This document shows, one piece after another, positions 1 to 10,175 of a stretch of 64,000 nt of DNA. Numbering within the stretch: position 1 is the first letter of the stretch; each line of letters begins with the position of its first letter. Origin of the DNA: Naematelia aurantialba. Its lineage: Eukaryota; Basidiomycota; Tremellomycetes; Tremellales; Naemateliaceae. Made by a program: the position numbers and the translations under genes. The notes under the pieces are model-generated. The model saw nothing but the letters and a program-made list of their open reading frames with translations, was not told where the DNA came from and searched no databases. The stretch covers positions 248,001 to 312,000 of the forward strand of contig JAKFAO010000003.1 in NCBI GenBank assembly GCA_021527695.1, in the 5' to 3' direction.

Positions 1-3000
1 CTCAGGCAGGAGACACGAGGATGAGACGTCAGGCAGGAGCAAGAAACTCACGACAGCGCGATATTCCCATTCATCGCAAAACTCATCGCGTTCATAAACT
101 CCGTCGTGTTCGGCACGAGCGCAAAGAGCGTCAACCCGAGAAACTTTTCCTCGAGTCCCGAACCCTGCATGACGACGTCGACCACATCGACGAGGATCTC
201 TGAGGGGAGTGTATGTCAGCTGATGATCGTTTCGGGCTCTGGCAAAAGTGCCGGGGAGAGGGACAACGGGTGTGGAGAACCCCAGAGGGAGAGAGAGAAT
301 GGTCACAGTGCGGGAGAGGGAGAACGGAGTGGAGAACGGGAGAGGGATAGCGAGAACGGCAACAGAGCAGGAAGGGAGAACGGGTGTGAGAATCGGAGAG
401 AGAACGGCATTTGGACAGAGTCGCTCCACTCACCCGCTATGATCGCGTACAACAGCGTACACGCCAACAACACACCCGTACTGACGCCTCGATTCCAGCT
501 TGGCGCCTCGTGTCCGCCCGCCTCGCCGTCTTCCTCGCCGCCACCCCCGGCTGCACCGTGCGCCTGGCCCTGCGCATGCGCCCCCTCGCCGCCCGCCCCT
601 GCGCCATTTGCACTCGCCGGGCGCCGCTGGGCCGACCCACCGTGGCTGCCGGCACCCACGATGCTCCCCTGATGCCGCAGTGCGGAAACTGTCGCAACCG
701 CGACCGCACGGGTAAAGTCTTCAGTCGTCAGGGTGCTTGGAAGGCGAATCGGCGTGATCTGCGGATTCTTCATGTCCCTATCGACAGAGTCGAGGAACGG
801 CGTGTACCCCGCCGGCAGGTCGTATGCATTGCTCGCCGCTCGCGCCTGGCCTTGCAACAGCCCTTGGCCGTGGCCGTGCCCTTGCACTGGCACCTGTGCT
901 TGTGCTGACATGTGTGCTTGCCCTTGGATCTGGGCTTCCTCGTCGATGGGTGGCGGGACGCGCAGCGTGCCCCCCTGCGACGCGGCTGATGTCGGCGGCC
1001 TGTGCAGAGGGAAAATATGCTGCATCACCGCTTGCGGCGTGACGCCCCGAGTGTATACCGCCCCTGGCCGCTGGGACGGGTGTATCCCAGCCATCTCGTC
1101 GACTTTCATCAACTGTTGCGGGTTCTGCCAGATCTGCGATGCGTGCGTTCGAAGCGAGAACCAAAGACCGATGAGGTACGACTACAGCACTTAGCATCGC
1201 CAGGGGGAGAGTGGGAGGCAGGAGCAAGGCAGGAAGCACGACGAGGGACGAGAGACGGCGACTCACAAAGAGCAGGATGGCCGCACATGCATACATGAGC
1301 GTCTTGACTTGATCCTGGTAGAAAGGGTCGCTGGCAGGATCCGGGTGCTCATAGTAACAGTGATTGCATTGCCACGCTGCGTCTGCCGCGATCGTCCAAT
1401 TACCGCCTTTGGGCTCGGGACACCCCTCGCAATGCAACTCAAACTGCGGGCAGTCAGCGCATCCGCAAACGCATCCGCATCCGCATCCGCAAACGCATCG
1501 CATCCACTCACTGTTCCATATGTTTGGTAGAACAGAGTCGGGGTAAGTGTCCCGATGATCGCCATGATGAGCATTGTGCTCGTCACTCCTGCCGACTTGG
1601 CGTTGAATTTCTGCTCTTTGCGCTTCAGAGCACCTGAACACATACTCGCCCCAGGCATGAGGAGCACGCCAGCGAGGATGGAGCCGACGATACTTCCTTC
1701 CACGAGACGGCCCTTGCCCTGCATCAGCGCAATGGCGTACAGGATAATCTCAATGATCGACCCAAATGTCGCATTGATCACCGCGCCCATACCGATCGAG
1801 CTTTGCGCCGAGATGGACGCGACAGCCATCCCGATAAAGTACGACAAGGGAATGACAGATGCGAGCGCGAGGGTGAATATGAGCGCAGGCGACGTGATGA
1901 TTCTGACAAACGGAGTCGGTATGTGGCCGTGCTCGATGCCGTGCTCAACCCGGGGCAGGATGAGTAGCCCGTCTATGATGGTGAAGAAGACCAGCGGGAC
2001 GAGGTTGATGAACATGATATTCACGCCGCCCACAGTGTACTTGTAGTACTGCAGCCCGATGGCGCGGTACGTGCAGAGCAACACGGTGCTCTTTGGGCCC
2101 GATGTCGGAGCCACCTGACCGGCAGTGAGGCGCGCGCGTTTGAGCGTGAACCCACCACCCGGACTCAAGTCGCTAACCGCCGTGGTGTCACCACTATCTT
2201 CACCGCTAGACGGCGAGCCTGGAATGGCGACTTGAACTTTAGGAGCGGAGCGGAAGTTGATCTCGAGTGGGCGCAGTGTGAGCAATTTGAGCAGTGCCCA
2301 CGTGAGCTTGGCCATGGGGATGGTGATCACCATGCCCCAGCACAGGATGCAGACACACAGCATGAGTGGAGCGACCAGGAGAAGGAATGCGGGCCAGTAG
2401 ATGATTCGTCCCAAGAATTTGGCGCGCTTGTTGCGCGGACGTCGGAAACCTTGCTTAGCGAGTAGAGGCGAGCGTTCATCGGCAGACTCGTTTCGAAATG
2501 ACCGGAGCGAGTCCGATGCGGCGCCTTTGACTGTCGGGGCAAAGGAGACGGTAGTTTCGCGGCGGTCGGATCGTTCAGGCCGCCCCGTGGACGTAGAGTG
2601 CACGGGCTCTGATGGAGGTCGACTCCCGCGCACAGTGACGCCTGACGATGCGCCATCGGATGCTACACGACGGCGATATACCGGACTGCCGTTGGAACTC
2701 TCGTTGTCTGGTTCGGCATCTTCTTCGGCCGCGCTCTCAGGAGCGCCCTCGCCTTCAACGTACTTGCCAAACGGCCAGCCAATGTACCAAGCCAGGCCAC
2801 GGAGGGTCTTGCCGTATCCCCCTCGACCGCCGCCGAGCACCTCTGCGGCAGACACGAGAATCGCAGCAAAGAGGCATATCAGTGCCAGCCACCAACCAAA
2901 CAGGAGCACCCAGAGGATGTTGCCGGGAAGCAAATGGCGTTCGGCCGCTGCCGAGGGGATCGAGTGGAGAGCCGACTCGGCATTACGCGTCACAGATCGC

Positions 3001-4402
3001 GATTTGCGATACAGCGCCGGCTTCCAGATGGGCAGACCAAACGGATGCTCTATATTGATTGCCTGTTGTCAGCTCGGAGCAAAGCACATACTCACATCTT
3101 GTCGATCTTTGAGTGTTACGCCCTCGTCTCCCTCTCCGTTGGCTTCTTCTTCGTCATCTTCGCCCAGCGATTCGCCTGCGGTCTCGTCGATGACTTCCTG
3201 CACGACGTCCTCGAGCAGGCTTTGCCGATCAGCCGTCGGCGTGTCGTCTTCGTCATCGCCGGTACTGTAGACGCTTGGCGGACGAAACTCGTCCCGGGGA
3301 CTCTGCGAGCCGTCGCGGGCCTCCGAGCCGGAGATGCTCCCGGCATAAGCCTCGCTGGGTGCGCGCCTTGACGAGCTGGCGACGCGACTCCTAGATGCAC
3401 TACGTACAAGGCGTGACTGCTGTCCAGCGAATCCTTCTTCGGGTATGCCAGCGGAAGTTGGTGCAGACGGGTCGGGCGTAATATTCTCCAGTCTTCGCTC
3501 TCTCTCCTTTTCCTGCGCGCGACGGCGTTGCTTGCGTTCTCTTTGTCTCTTGCGAATCAGTGCCTGACCTCGATCTTCTATCTCTGCCTCGTCGTCCTCG
3601 TCACCTCCGACGTGCTTTGCCAAGGCAGACGACGTCAGCCCGATCTGGCCGCCCGAGTTGCGCGTGTGCAGCGGCGGACGCGCGCGTGAGGCGGAACGCG
3701 ACACGGATCCTGTAGCCTGCCATGCCGGGTTGTTGGGATTCGGCGGAAAGCCTTGCGAGGTGTTGTATCGCGGTGCGCGGGCTGGGCGCGCCGCGCTGCC
3801 GCCACTTGGTATTTGCCCGTGCTGCAGGTTGGGTGAGCCGAACGAGCTGCCGAATGCCGCGGCCGTCATGGGCTGTGGCACGCCGCGTTGCGTACCACGC
3901 GGCGTCGCGTCACCAGGATGCAGCATGCTCATCCCTGGCAGTGCGGTGCGGGGACGGTAGCGGTCGTCTTCGTCCTCTGTGAACGTGGAGGTGGATCGGA
4001 TCGACGATGGACGGGGCGAGGCTGCGGTCCGTACAGTATGCAAAGTTGGGAGACTTCTAAAGGTCAGCACGCAGTACAAAGTTATACGCGGGGAGAGAGC
4101 AGATCCGGCCAGTGTGATCGTTTACGACCGGCCTGGACAGCCCGCTTTTGGAAGAGTAAACATACTAGTTCCCCAGGACTCGCGCGTGACGTCGCAGCTG
4201 CCCTACTCGGCCGGCCCATGCCCAGATCCTGCTGATCCTGCAACCCTGGGGGTTCCACAGGTGCGTCAGACTCGGACTGCAGGTCGGGCGGAGCTGTGTG
4301 CTCGGTTGGGGCGGAAAAGGGAGGGATGATCATGCCCGATGTACTGCGCAAGGTTGGCGTCGACGATGTGGATGCTTCAGGTGGGGAGGCCGGCGAAGTC
4401 AT
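1..4402 (-). CDS. VNX1: Vacuolar cation/H+ antiporter, VNX1-type CAX family (3' end beyond window)
   Basis: Predicted vacuolar or endomembrane exchanger moving Na+, K+ or Ca2+ against protons. The CAX alpha repeats are visible: NATFGSIIEIILYAIAL near 1760 and LVPNTTEFMNAMSFAMNGN at about 60-130. The segment MPGASMCSGALKRKEQKFN and the Cys-rich loop FELHCEGCPEP before a membrane segment fit the VNX1 branch rather than short VCX1 types. A long, charged, Ser/Arg-rich N-terminal region precedes the membrane part, and a Gln/Gly-rich loop (about 830-960) lies between membrane halves. Exons on the minus strand: 4402 to about 4160, about 4000-3096, 3062-1512, 1443-1267, 1133-434, 199 to beyond 1; phases from 3062 onward agree. 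The first junction is unresolved, with two candidate acceptors. Start ATG at 4402. Family is secure; the substrate ion is inferred. Confidence 0.85.
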
Positions 4403-4729
4403 GGTGATAGACTCGCGGGTACGCTGGCCCTTGTTCCCTTGTTTGGAAGATGCCTCGATGCTAGCGATCCATGAGGATTGCCTTGGAGAGACTCGAGATT
4501 GTCACCCAGAGAGAGAGATATCAAAGACGAGGACAAAGCAGCACACCCACGAAACAAAGAGACACGGACGACGCCGAACTCTAAAACGGGGGGTGAACGC
4601 GGGCCCCACGTGGACCACGTGCGTCGCCACCACAGACAATTGACGTCAACTTCTCCATCTGATCATCCTTCTGTTCTTTCTTTCCTTCCTCTTCTTCCTC
4701 TTCTTCCTCAGTCCATCCATCACCTCACA
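4403..4729. promoter_or_regulatory. Divergent promoter between VNX1 and the PARP-type zinc-finger gene
   Basis: This 327-bp gap carries two CACGTG E-boxes three bases apart (4607-4612 and 4616-4621) and a perfect CRE-like palindrome TGACGTCA at 4641-4648. A CT-rich stretch (about 4668-4710) leads into the + strand start codon. E-boxes bind bHLH factors such as Cbf1 or Pho4, and TGACGTCA binds bZIP factors of the ATF/CREB type. Which gene they control cannot be told from sequence. Confidence 0.5.
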
Positions 4730-6021
4730 ATGCCCACAGGATATCGTCTGGAAATTGCTGCTCGAAGTCAGGCATCGTGCAACGGTCAGCTGGTGCTGTC
4801 TACTCTCAGTCGGCAAGCTGACAAGCCAGGGCGCAAGCCGTGCAAAGGGAGCAAAATTGAAAAGGGCACGCTACGCCTCGGCTCCTGGGTCGAGTTTGCT
4901 GGACATGGCGGTTTCAAGTGGAGACACTGGGGATGTGAGTGGTCTGCACTGCACTTGGCATTGCCAGTCTCACAGGCAGGCACGACGCCCGAGGTGTTGT
5001 CGCACCTGAAACGGGACTTTGAGGAGCCCAAGGACGTGGATGGATGTGAGCTTGCCCCTCAGACGATAGCTGGACGCCGCTTACTTATTTTCGTCTCAGT
5101 CGAAGAGCTGCCGTTCGTCCATGCCACACTCATGTCTCCAAGTCTGCGCTGATCTCAGCAGGGCGATGTATCAAGAGAAAGTGAGGAGACAACATCTTCT
5201 CCGTTAGAACAATGCTGATGTTGGGTAGTTCATCAAAGCCTGGGAAGTGGGGCACGGTAGGTGTGTGCACTGATTGCAATTGTCTGACTTTTTCTTTAGT
5301 GGAAGATGAAGATATCCCAGCCACCGCCAGACTCCCGACTCCCCCTCCCGGCGAAGAGGGCGAGGGTGACACGCCAAAGAAGAAGACTCCGAAGAAGGCA
5401 AAGGGGAAGAAGGAAAAGGACGCGGATGGAGACAGAGATGCCGAGGAGAAGCCCAAGGCTAAACCGGCCAAAAAGGTGGGGGCTTACTCCCGTTCCCATA
5501 TTCGTGCTTCTTGCGTGTGCCTGTGCTCATTCGGGACAGAGGACAAAATCGGCCAAGAAGGAGGATAGTGGGAGCGAACTGACCGACGAAGACGATAAAC
5601 AGCCGACACCGAAGAAGAAGGTGAGTCTATTCGTTCGTTGCTCTTGGCCTCTTGCATGAGTGCTGAAGTTGCATTAGGACACGGGAAAGCGGAGTAAAGC
5701 CGCTAAGGAGGAAGCTGAGGGAAATGACAAGCCGGCCAAGGTATGTCAAGTTCGTTGCAACCTCTCTCTGTCCCGTAAATGGCCGCACCCGGTAGTGGCG
5801 TCACAATGTCCCGTCGTTAGCAAAGCGCAATCGGCATATCCATATCGTGGTAGAACTTGACGAGTCTATAGTTGTGATGTGCCTTATGGGGTTGCTAACG
5901 CGCAGTGCAGAAGCCCAAGGCAGCCAAGGCAGTGAAAGCTGGAGCGGAACCCGCGAAACCGCGGAAACGACCTGCCAAGGCGGCAGCGAAGAGCGACCCA
6001 GACGACGATGGTGACGAGTAG
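4730..6021 (+). CDS. Small PARP-type zinc-finger nuclear protein
   Basis: The N-terminal part matches a PARP-type zinc finger, a DNA-break-binding module. YRLEIAARSQASCNG is followed by KPCKGSKIEKGTLRLGSWVE, then WRHWGC, then TPEVLSHLK and FEELPF. The zinc ligands appear to be Cys, Cys, His and Cys. The tail (about 5300-6020) is rich in Lys, Ala and Asp with PKKKTPKKAKGKKEK-like runs, so probably nuclear. No PARP catalytic domain follows: the frame stops at TAG 6019-6021 after DDDGDE. Likely exons: 4730-4784, about 4818-4934, 4980-5045, from 5100, then several short ones, the last from about 5910. The first intron (33-35 nt) and the junctions around 5116-5180 are uncertain. The function, perhaps DNA damage or chromatin binding, is inferred from the domain. 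Confidence 0.75.
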
Positions 6022-7037
6022 CCCATGACGCCGAGTGACGATGACGAGCAGTGCATAACGACGAGTAGATGGTGACGAGTAGTGCATGACGACGAGCGGC
6101 GCAGGACACTGTATTGTCGATAGAACTGGTCTTGGCTCTAGGATCTGGTGCTCGGTAGTCGAGTAGCTACGAAATTGTGTCTTGCATCTATGACGGCTTG
6201 CATCAGCGGCAACTCTTGCATTGCATGCGAGGTATCTTGTATATCCAGGTCTGCCGTCGGTGGGAACGAATCGCTAGGTTATACAACGAGGCTCCTGGGG
6301 TTCGCCACTCGTGACCCGTGCGCGGACCACCAGCCACCAGCCACGCAACATTTGGAACAAAACGCATCGTGATGGCCCCGCAGCCGGGAGCACGGGCCCA
6401 GCGGTGCGGTATACAGCGAACTGTGATACAGTAATGCAGTGGTAGCGATGCAGTGAAAATTAATTGAAAAGTGATACAGAGATACAGTGATATAGTGATA
6501 GTGATCAGTAAGACAGTGCTAAACGGATAGAGCGACACGGTGACACAGGTGCAGTGGGCAATGGCGCACCGACGCCGTACCACACCGCATCGCCTCACAG
6601 CCGCCACGCACAGAGCACCGTATCAAAGCGTCACCTACACGCGTCACATACAAGCAAACCGTGTGCCTCGTTGCAATTCAGACAATTCATCCGACACGGT
6701 ATGCGGCTTTCGATAATTACCGCCAGTTTAGCTATAGAAGGATATGGAGAAAAAAAGTTCATTTGGCGCAGAATCACGCATACGACGCAGACGACACGAC
6801 ACACCGGCGGGGACAGAACAGAGGGCAACAAACGTGTCTTAATCACGGGCTATCAACGAGCCTATTCGTCCGCTACAAATCGAGTCAGCTATGAGGACAC
6901 CACTTGAAACGATCCAATCGTCGACCCCTGCGCGACCCCTGCCCTGCGCATGCGCCCGCCAGCCCATGCCATGCCGAGGCCAACACCGACACCGACACGC
7001 ATCGCAGAGAAGCCTCGGCATCGTCGGGGCGCAGGGC
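6022..7037. other. Convergent intergenic region, no gene seen
   Basis: About 1 kb between the 3' ends of the zinc-finger and Slm genes. It holds short degenerate repeats: GTGACGAGTA-like units at about 6010-6100 and ACAGTGATA-like units at about 6420-6550. No reading frame with recognisable protein character was found on either strand. Confidence 0.5.
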
Positions 7038-9147
7038 TTAGCCGCGGCCCGTGAGTCGACTCAACAGGCCGCCCCTGTGCTCCTCCGAGGCGGTCGCCGC
7101 GTCCGGAGTCTCTGCCTCGGGATCGGGAGCGGGGCCGGCGTCATCGGTAGAAGTAGAAGTGACGGGCGGCGGGGCCGTCGCAACTTCTCCAAGCGACGCT
7201 GGCGCCGACGGGTCCGCACCGCCACCTCGTCCTTCGGCTGCAAGTGAAGAGGCCTCACCAGTTGTGGGCTCCTCTTCCTTAGCAGGAGCTTTTTCCTCCC
7301 GACGCGAAAGCTCGCCCTTGGGCGCAGGGTCTCCTTCATCAATGGTCGCCTCGGGACCAAGCTCGGGTCGCTCCTTCTTGTCGAGCTGCCAGAGTTAGCT
7401 GCTTGCAGGCACGAATCACGGATGGACTACTTACTGCGTAGCCGTTGGGACCAACTTCGATGGGCGCGGTACCCCCGGTCTCGTACGCTGGGACCGCTTC
7501 GTGCTCATCGGTGGCGGGTACGACGCCGCCAGCCTCCTCCTCCTCTTCGGCCTCGACTGAGCTGCCCTCTTCCTCGTCGTCTTCTTCCTCCTCTTCCTCG
7601 TCCGAGCGGTAGCTACATTGTCAGTCAAGCCAAAACACGAGCCCTCAAACACTCACCCAACGGATCTGACGGCCTGGGCGACCGGTCCGTCTCGGTCCAT
7701 CTGCTCGGACGCGACGAGGTACCTGGCCACAAGCATCCTCAGGTCGTTCCAGAGCTCCATCATCTCCTCGTGACTCCTGGCACGGAAGGTGAACGCCGTG
7801 TCGCTGCCGCCGAAGAAGCCCTTGCCGCCTGGCGTCTTGCCGATTGCCGAGGTACCGTCCTTGCGGCCCTCGATGTGGAACTTGTGTGACTTGGCCGTGT
7901 GGGCCGAGGACGGGGGGCCGAGGGTGCAAGCAGGCAGGAACAGAGACCAGATCGGGTGTGTTGCGGTAGTCGGGTCGGACGAAGCGTACTCGTGCAGGTA
8001 GCCAGCGGGGGTGAGGACGTAGAAGCCCTCCTTGTACGACTTTGTGAATCGCTTCTTGCGCTCGAGGAGACCAGTGTGGACAGGGGTGACGCTCGGGTCG
8101 TTCTTGCCCGGGTAGTCGATCATGTCCGGGTTGCGGAGCGGGGTCTCTGGGTCGAGCAGGTGGTCGGAGCGGGCGGCAAACGAGATCCACTCGCGGTCCG
8201 GCATGAGCTGCGCCATATTGACACCGAGTTGACGCCAGGTCTCCTGGACCGAGGTGGACATGCGCGACTGCCATTCGTCGAACGTCGACCAGGCCGACTG
8301 GATCGACCGGACGATGCCCTCCTCAAAGTGGGCCGAGTTTTGCTGCATGATGACAATCGACTTTTGGAGCGAGTTCTCCTCCTGGACCTGCTTTTGCAGC
8401 TGCTTCATGACGGCCATGTTCACAGCGAACGGGTCCTCGCGTGCCGACACCTGCATTGGCGTGTGGTTGACGTTGCCAATGGCGCGGGCAAGGTCCGAAA
8501 TGACCTTGGTGGACATTTCGCGCTCGCGTGCGACCGAGGCGGCGAGCTTGCCAGTGTCGTTCTGGACGTTTTTCAGGTGCGCCTTGATCTCGGTGCGGAG
8601 CTTTTGCAGGTGCTGCACAATCGACGACTCGATCGTGCGGGCGAGCGAGGCGTGCGAGTCGGCGATCACCCGTGTCTTGTCTCGGATAGTGTAGAATACG
8701 TCCTGCATACCGCCCTCGCCGAGGAACTGGTTCCCAGGTCGGAAGGGCACCTGAATGACCGCGCCAAGCTTGGTGAGCTCTTTGGAAGTGTTGGCTTCAA
8801 TGTCGGCGACACCCTCAAAGTAGGCTACGAGCGGGGGTCAGCATGTGACCCTCGATGCGCTTTCCCGACGGCATGGAGCACAGAGTTTCCACTCACAGAT
8901 GAGCATCTTGACAATCTGCTTCCACGCCGTGAACCGCTCGATGAGAATGTCCGAGGGTTTGAGCTCATGGGGGGCAGTGTTTTTCTTGATCTGCTCTGGT
9001 CAGCGCGGGACTACTATGCCGTGTGGCGCGGATAGTGGTTGCCGGGCGGGGGGGAGGAAAGAGACGGATACATACCAGAGACTGGTTGCGCGAGATGGTC
9101 GAGCCTGCCTTGGACTCTGTCCTGGAGAGTGTGTCGAATCGCGACAT
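7038..9147 (-). CDS. SLM1: Slm1/Slm2-like protein: F-BAR plus PH domain
   Basis: Predicted PI(4,5)P2-binding effector of TORC2 at plasma-membrane eisosome-type domains. Exons 9147-9076, 8990-8897, 8824-7657, 7612-7435 and 7385-7038 join in phase to 619 codons. Residues about 1-320 form a coiled-coil-rich F-BAR part (SDILIERFTAWKQIVKMLISYFEGVADIEANTSKEL, then the long helix with VQNDTGKLAASVAREREMSTKVISDL). The PH domain follows at about residues 340-450 (GLLERKKRFTKSYKEGFYVLTPAGYLHEY ending in ELWNDLRMLVARYL). The acidic, disordered tail (DEEEEEEDDEEE, then Ala/Pro/Glu-rich) ends LLSRLTGRG. Start ATG at 9147 is followed by a Ser/Arg-rich N-terminus. The F-BAR/PH order is diagnostic of the Slm family; assignment to SLM1 rather than SLM2 is arbitrary, since basidiomycetes usually have one copy. 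Confidence 0.88.
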
Positions 9148-9596
9148 GCTGTGGGATGGATGAAAGGATGAAAGATGAACAGCAAGCTAACAGAGCAATA
9201 ATAGAGGAGAGGATGGAGGAAAGATGAGAAACAAGGGCAAAGGCGATGGCGAAGGGGGAGGGTGTATCGAGCACCGGCCGTGTTCAGGGAATAGCCGGGA
9301 AACGAGGGTGGGCCTCGGGGGGGGGGGGGAGGAAAAGAAGATAGTGACGTAGCTCACCCGCATGTGGCGAGGTTTTTTTGCCCAGATTGGGAGGGAGCAA
9401 AGGGTAGATCCCAATGTGGCACTTTTGTCACTTTGGGCAACTTGGGGCAGCTTGCACTGGATCACCCAATCGAGATGTTCAGTGCACTGCGTCACGCCGA
9501 GTGGAGCATACACGTCAAGCGGGTGCGGTGTTCTCCGATCCATGTCACCCCTACCGTCCAGATCAAAGGGCCAGAAAAAGGAGATCTCTGCAAAAG
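9148..9596. other. Slm gene 5' region and spacer to the tRNA gene
   Basis: Contains the likely promoter of the minus-strand Slm gene. The only striking element is a G run interrupted once or twice at about 9317-9331 (poly-C on the transcribed sense strand). No coding frame was recognised. Confidence 0.4.
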
Positions 9597-9685
9597 AGTT
9601 CCAGACGGGACTCGAACCCGTGACCTATAGATATACTACGCAAGTTGCAATCTATTGCTCTAAACCAAAACTGAGCTACCGGAAC
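9597..9685 (-). tRNA. tRNA-Cys: tRNA-Cys (anticodon GCA), intron-containing
   Basis: Read on the minus strand, the acceptor stem GTTCCGG (9685-9679) pairs with CTGGAAC (9604-9598) with one G-U pair. The D arm is GCTC...GAGC, the anticodon stem is ATAGA/TCTAT, and the T arm is ACGGG-TTCGAGT-CCCGT. The anticodon loop begins TTGCAA, giving anticodon GCA for Cys. About 12 nt (CTTGCGTAGTAT) lie between position 37 and the closing part of the loop, as expected for a nuclear tRNA intron removed by tRNA endonuclease. A covariance-model scan would settle the exact intron ends. CCA is not encoded. Confidence 0.88.
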
Positions 9686-10175
9686 GCACTCGAAGGCGGG
9701 TGTGTCCACCATTTATGATATAGTTGTTGTGCGCCCAACATCCAGTTTGCTCTACAACTCGATTCTCGTATCGACTGCTCAGTGCATATGGAGTTCCGAG
9801 TGCTTTCCACAAACGATATGCATGAGCCCTTGACTGTCGAGCTGATTCAGTCCCGATCATGTGGAAGTTGAAGCCTGCTAAGAGATGCAGGGCAAGTCCG
9901 AGTTGGGCCCCGATAACGACGCAACTAGTGTTCCGCCGGCTCGTGAATTTGTAACCATCGGTCCAGGATCTAGTCATCCTCCCCTCCTTGGTCTCTGGGA
10001 ATCCACTCCTGCTCACACTGGCAGTGCAGAGTGCCCATCACTTGGACAGTTCTTTGGCCAAGCCTTACTCAGCGATTCAATTCAGTGTCCAGCCTACCTG
10101 TCTTTGGGCAAGACGACTCGTCGGCCAAGTTCCAACCTCCAACCCTCCCCGGCTCAAGACACCGCACGCTTCAGA
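9686..10175. other. FMN1 upstream region
   Basis: 490 bp between the tRNA gene and the riboflavin kinase start. No convincing coding frame or strong TATA element. Presumed to hold the FMN1 promoter. Confidence 0.35.

Noticed and set aside
7899..9035. 378-codon plus-strand open frame
   Set aside because: Exactly antisense to the long F-BAR/PH exon of the Slm gene, whose protein sequence is conserved and whose exons join in phase.
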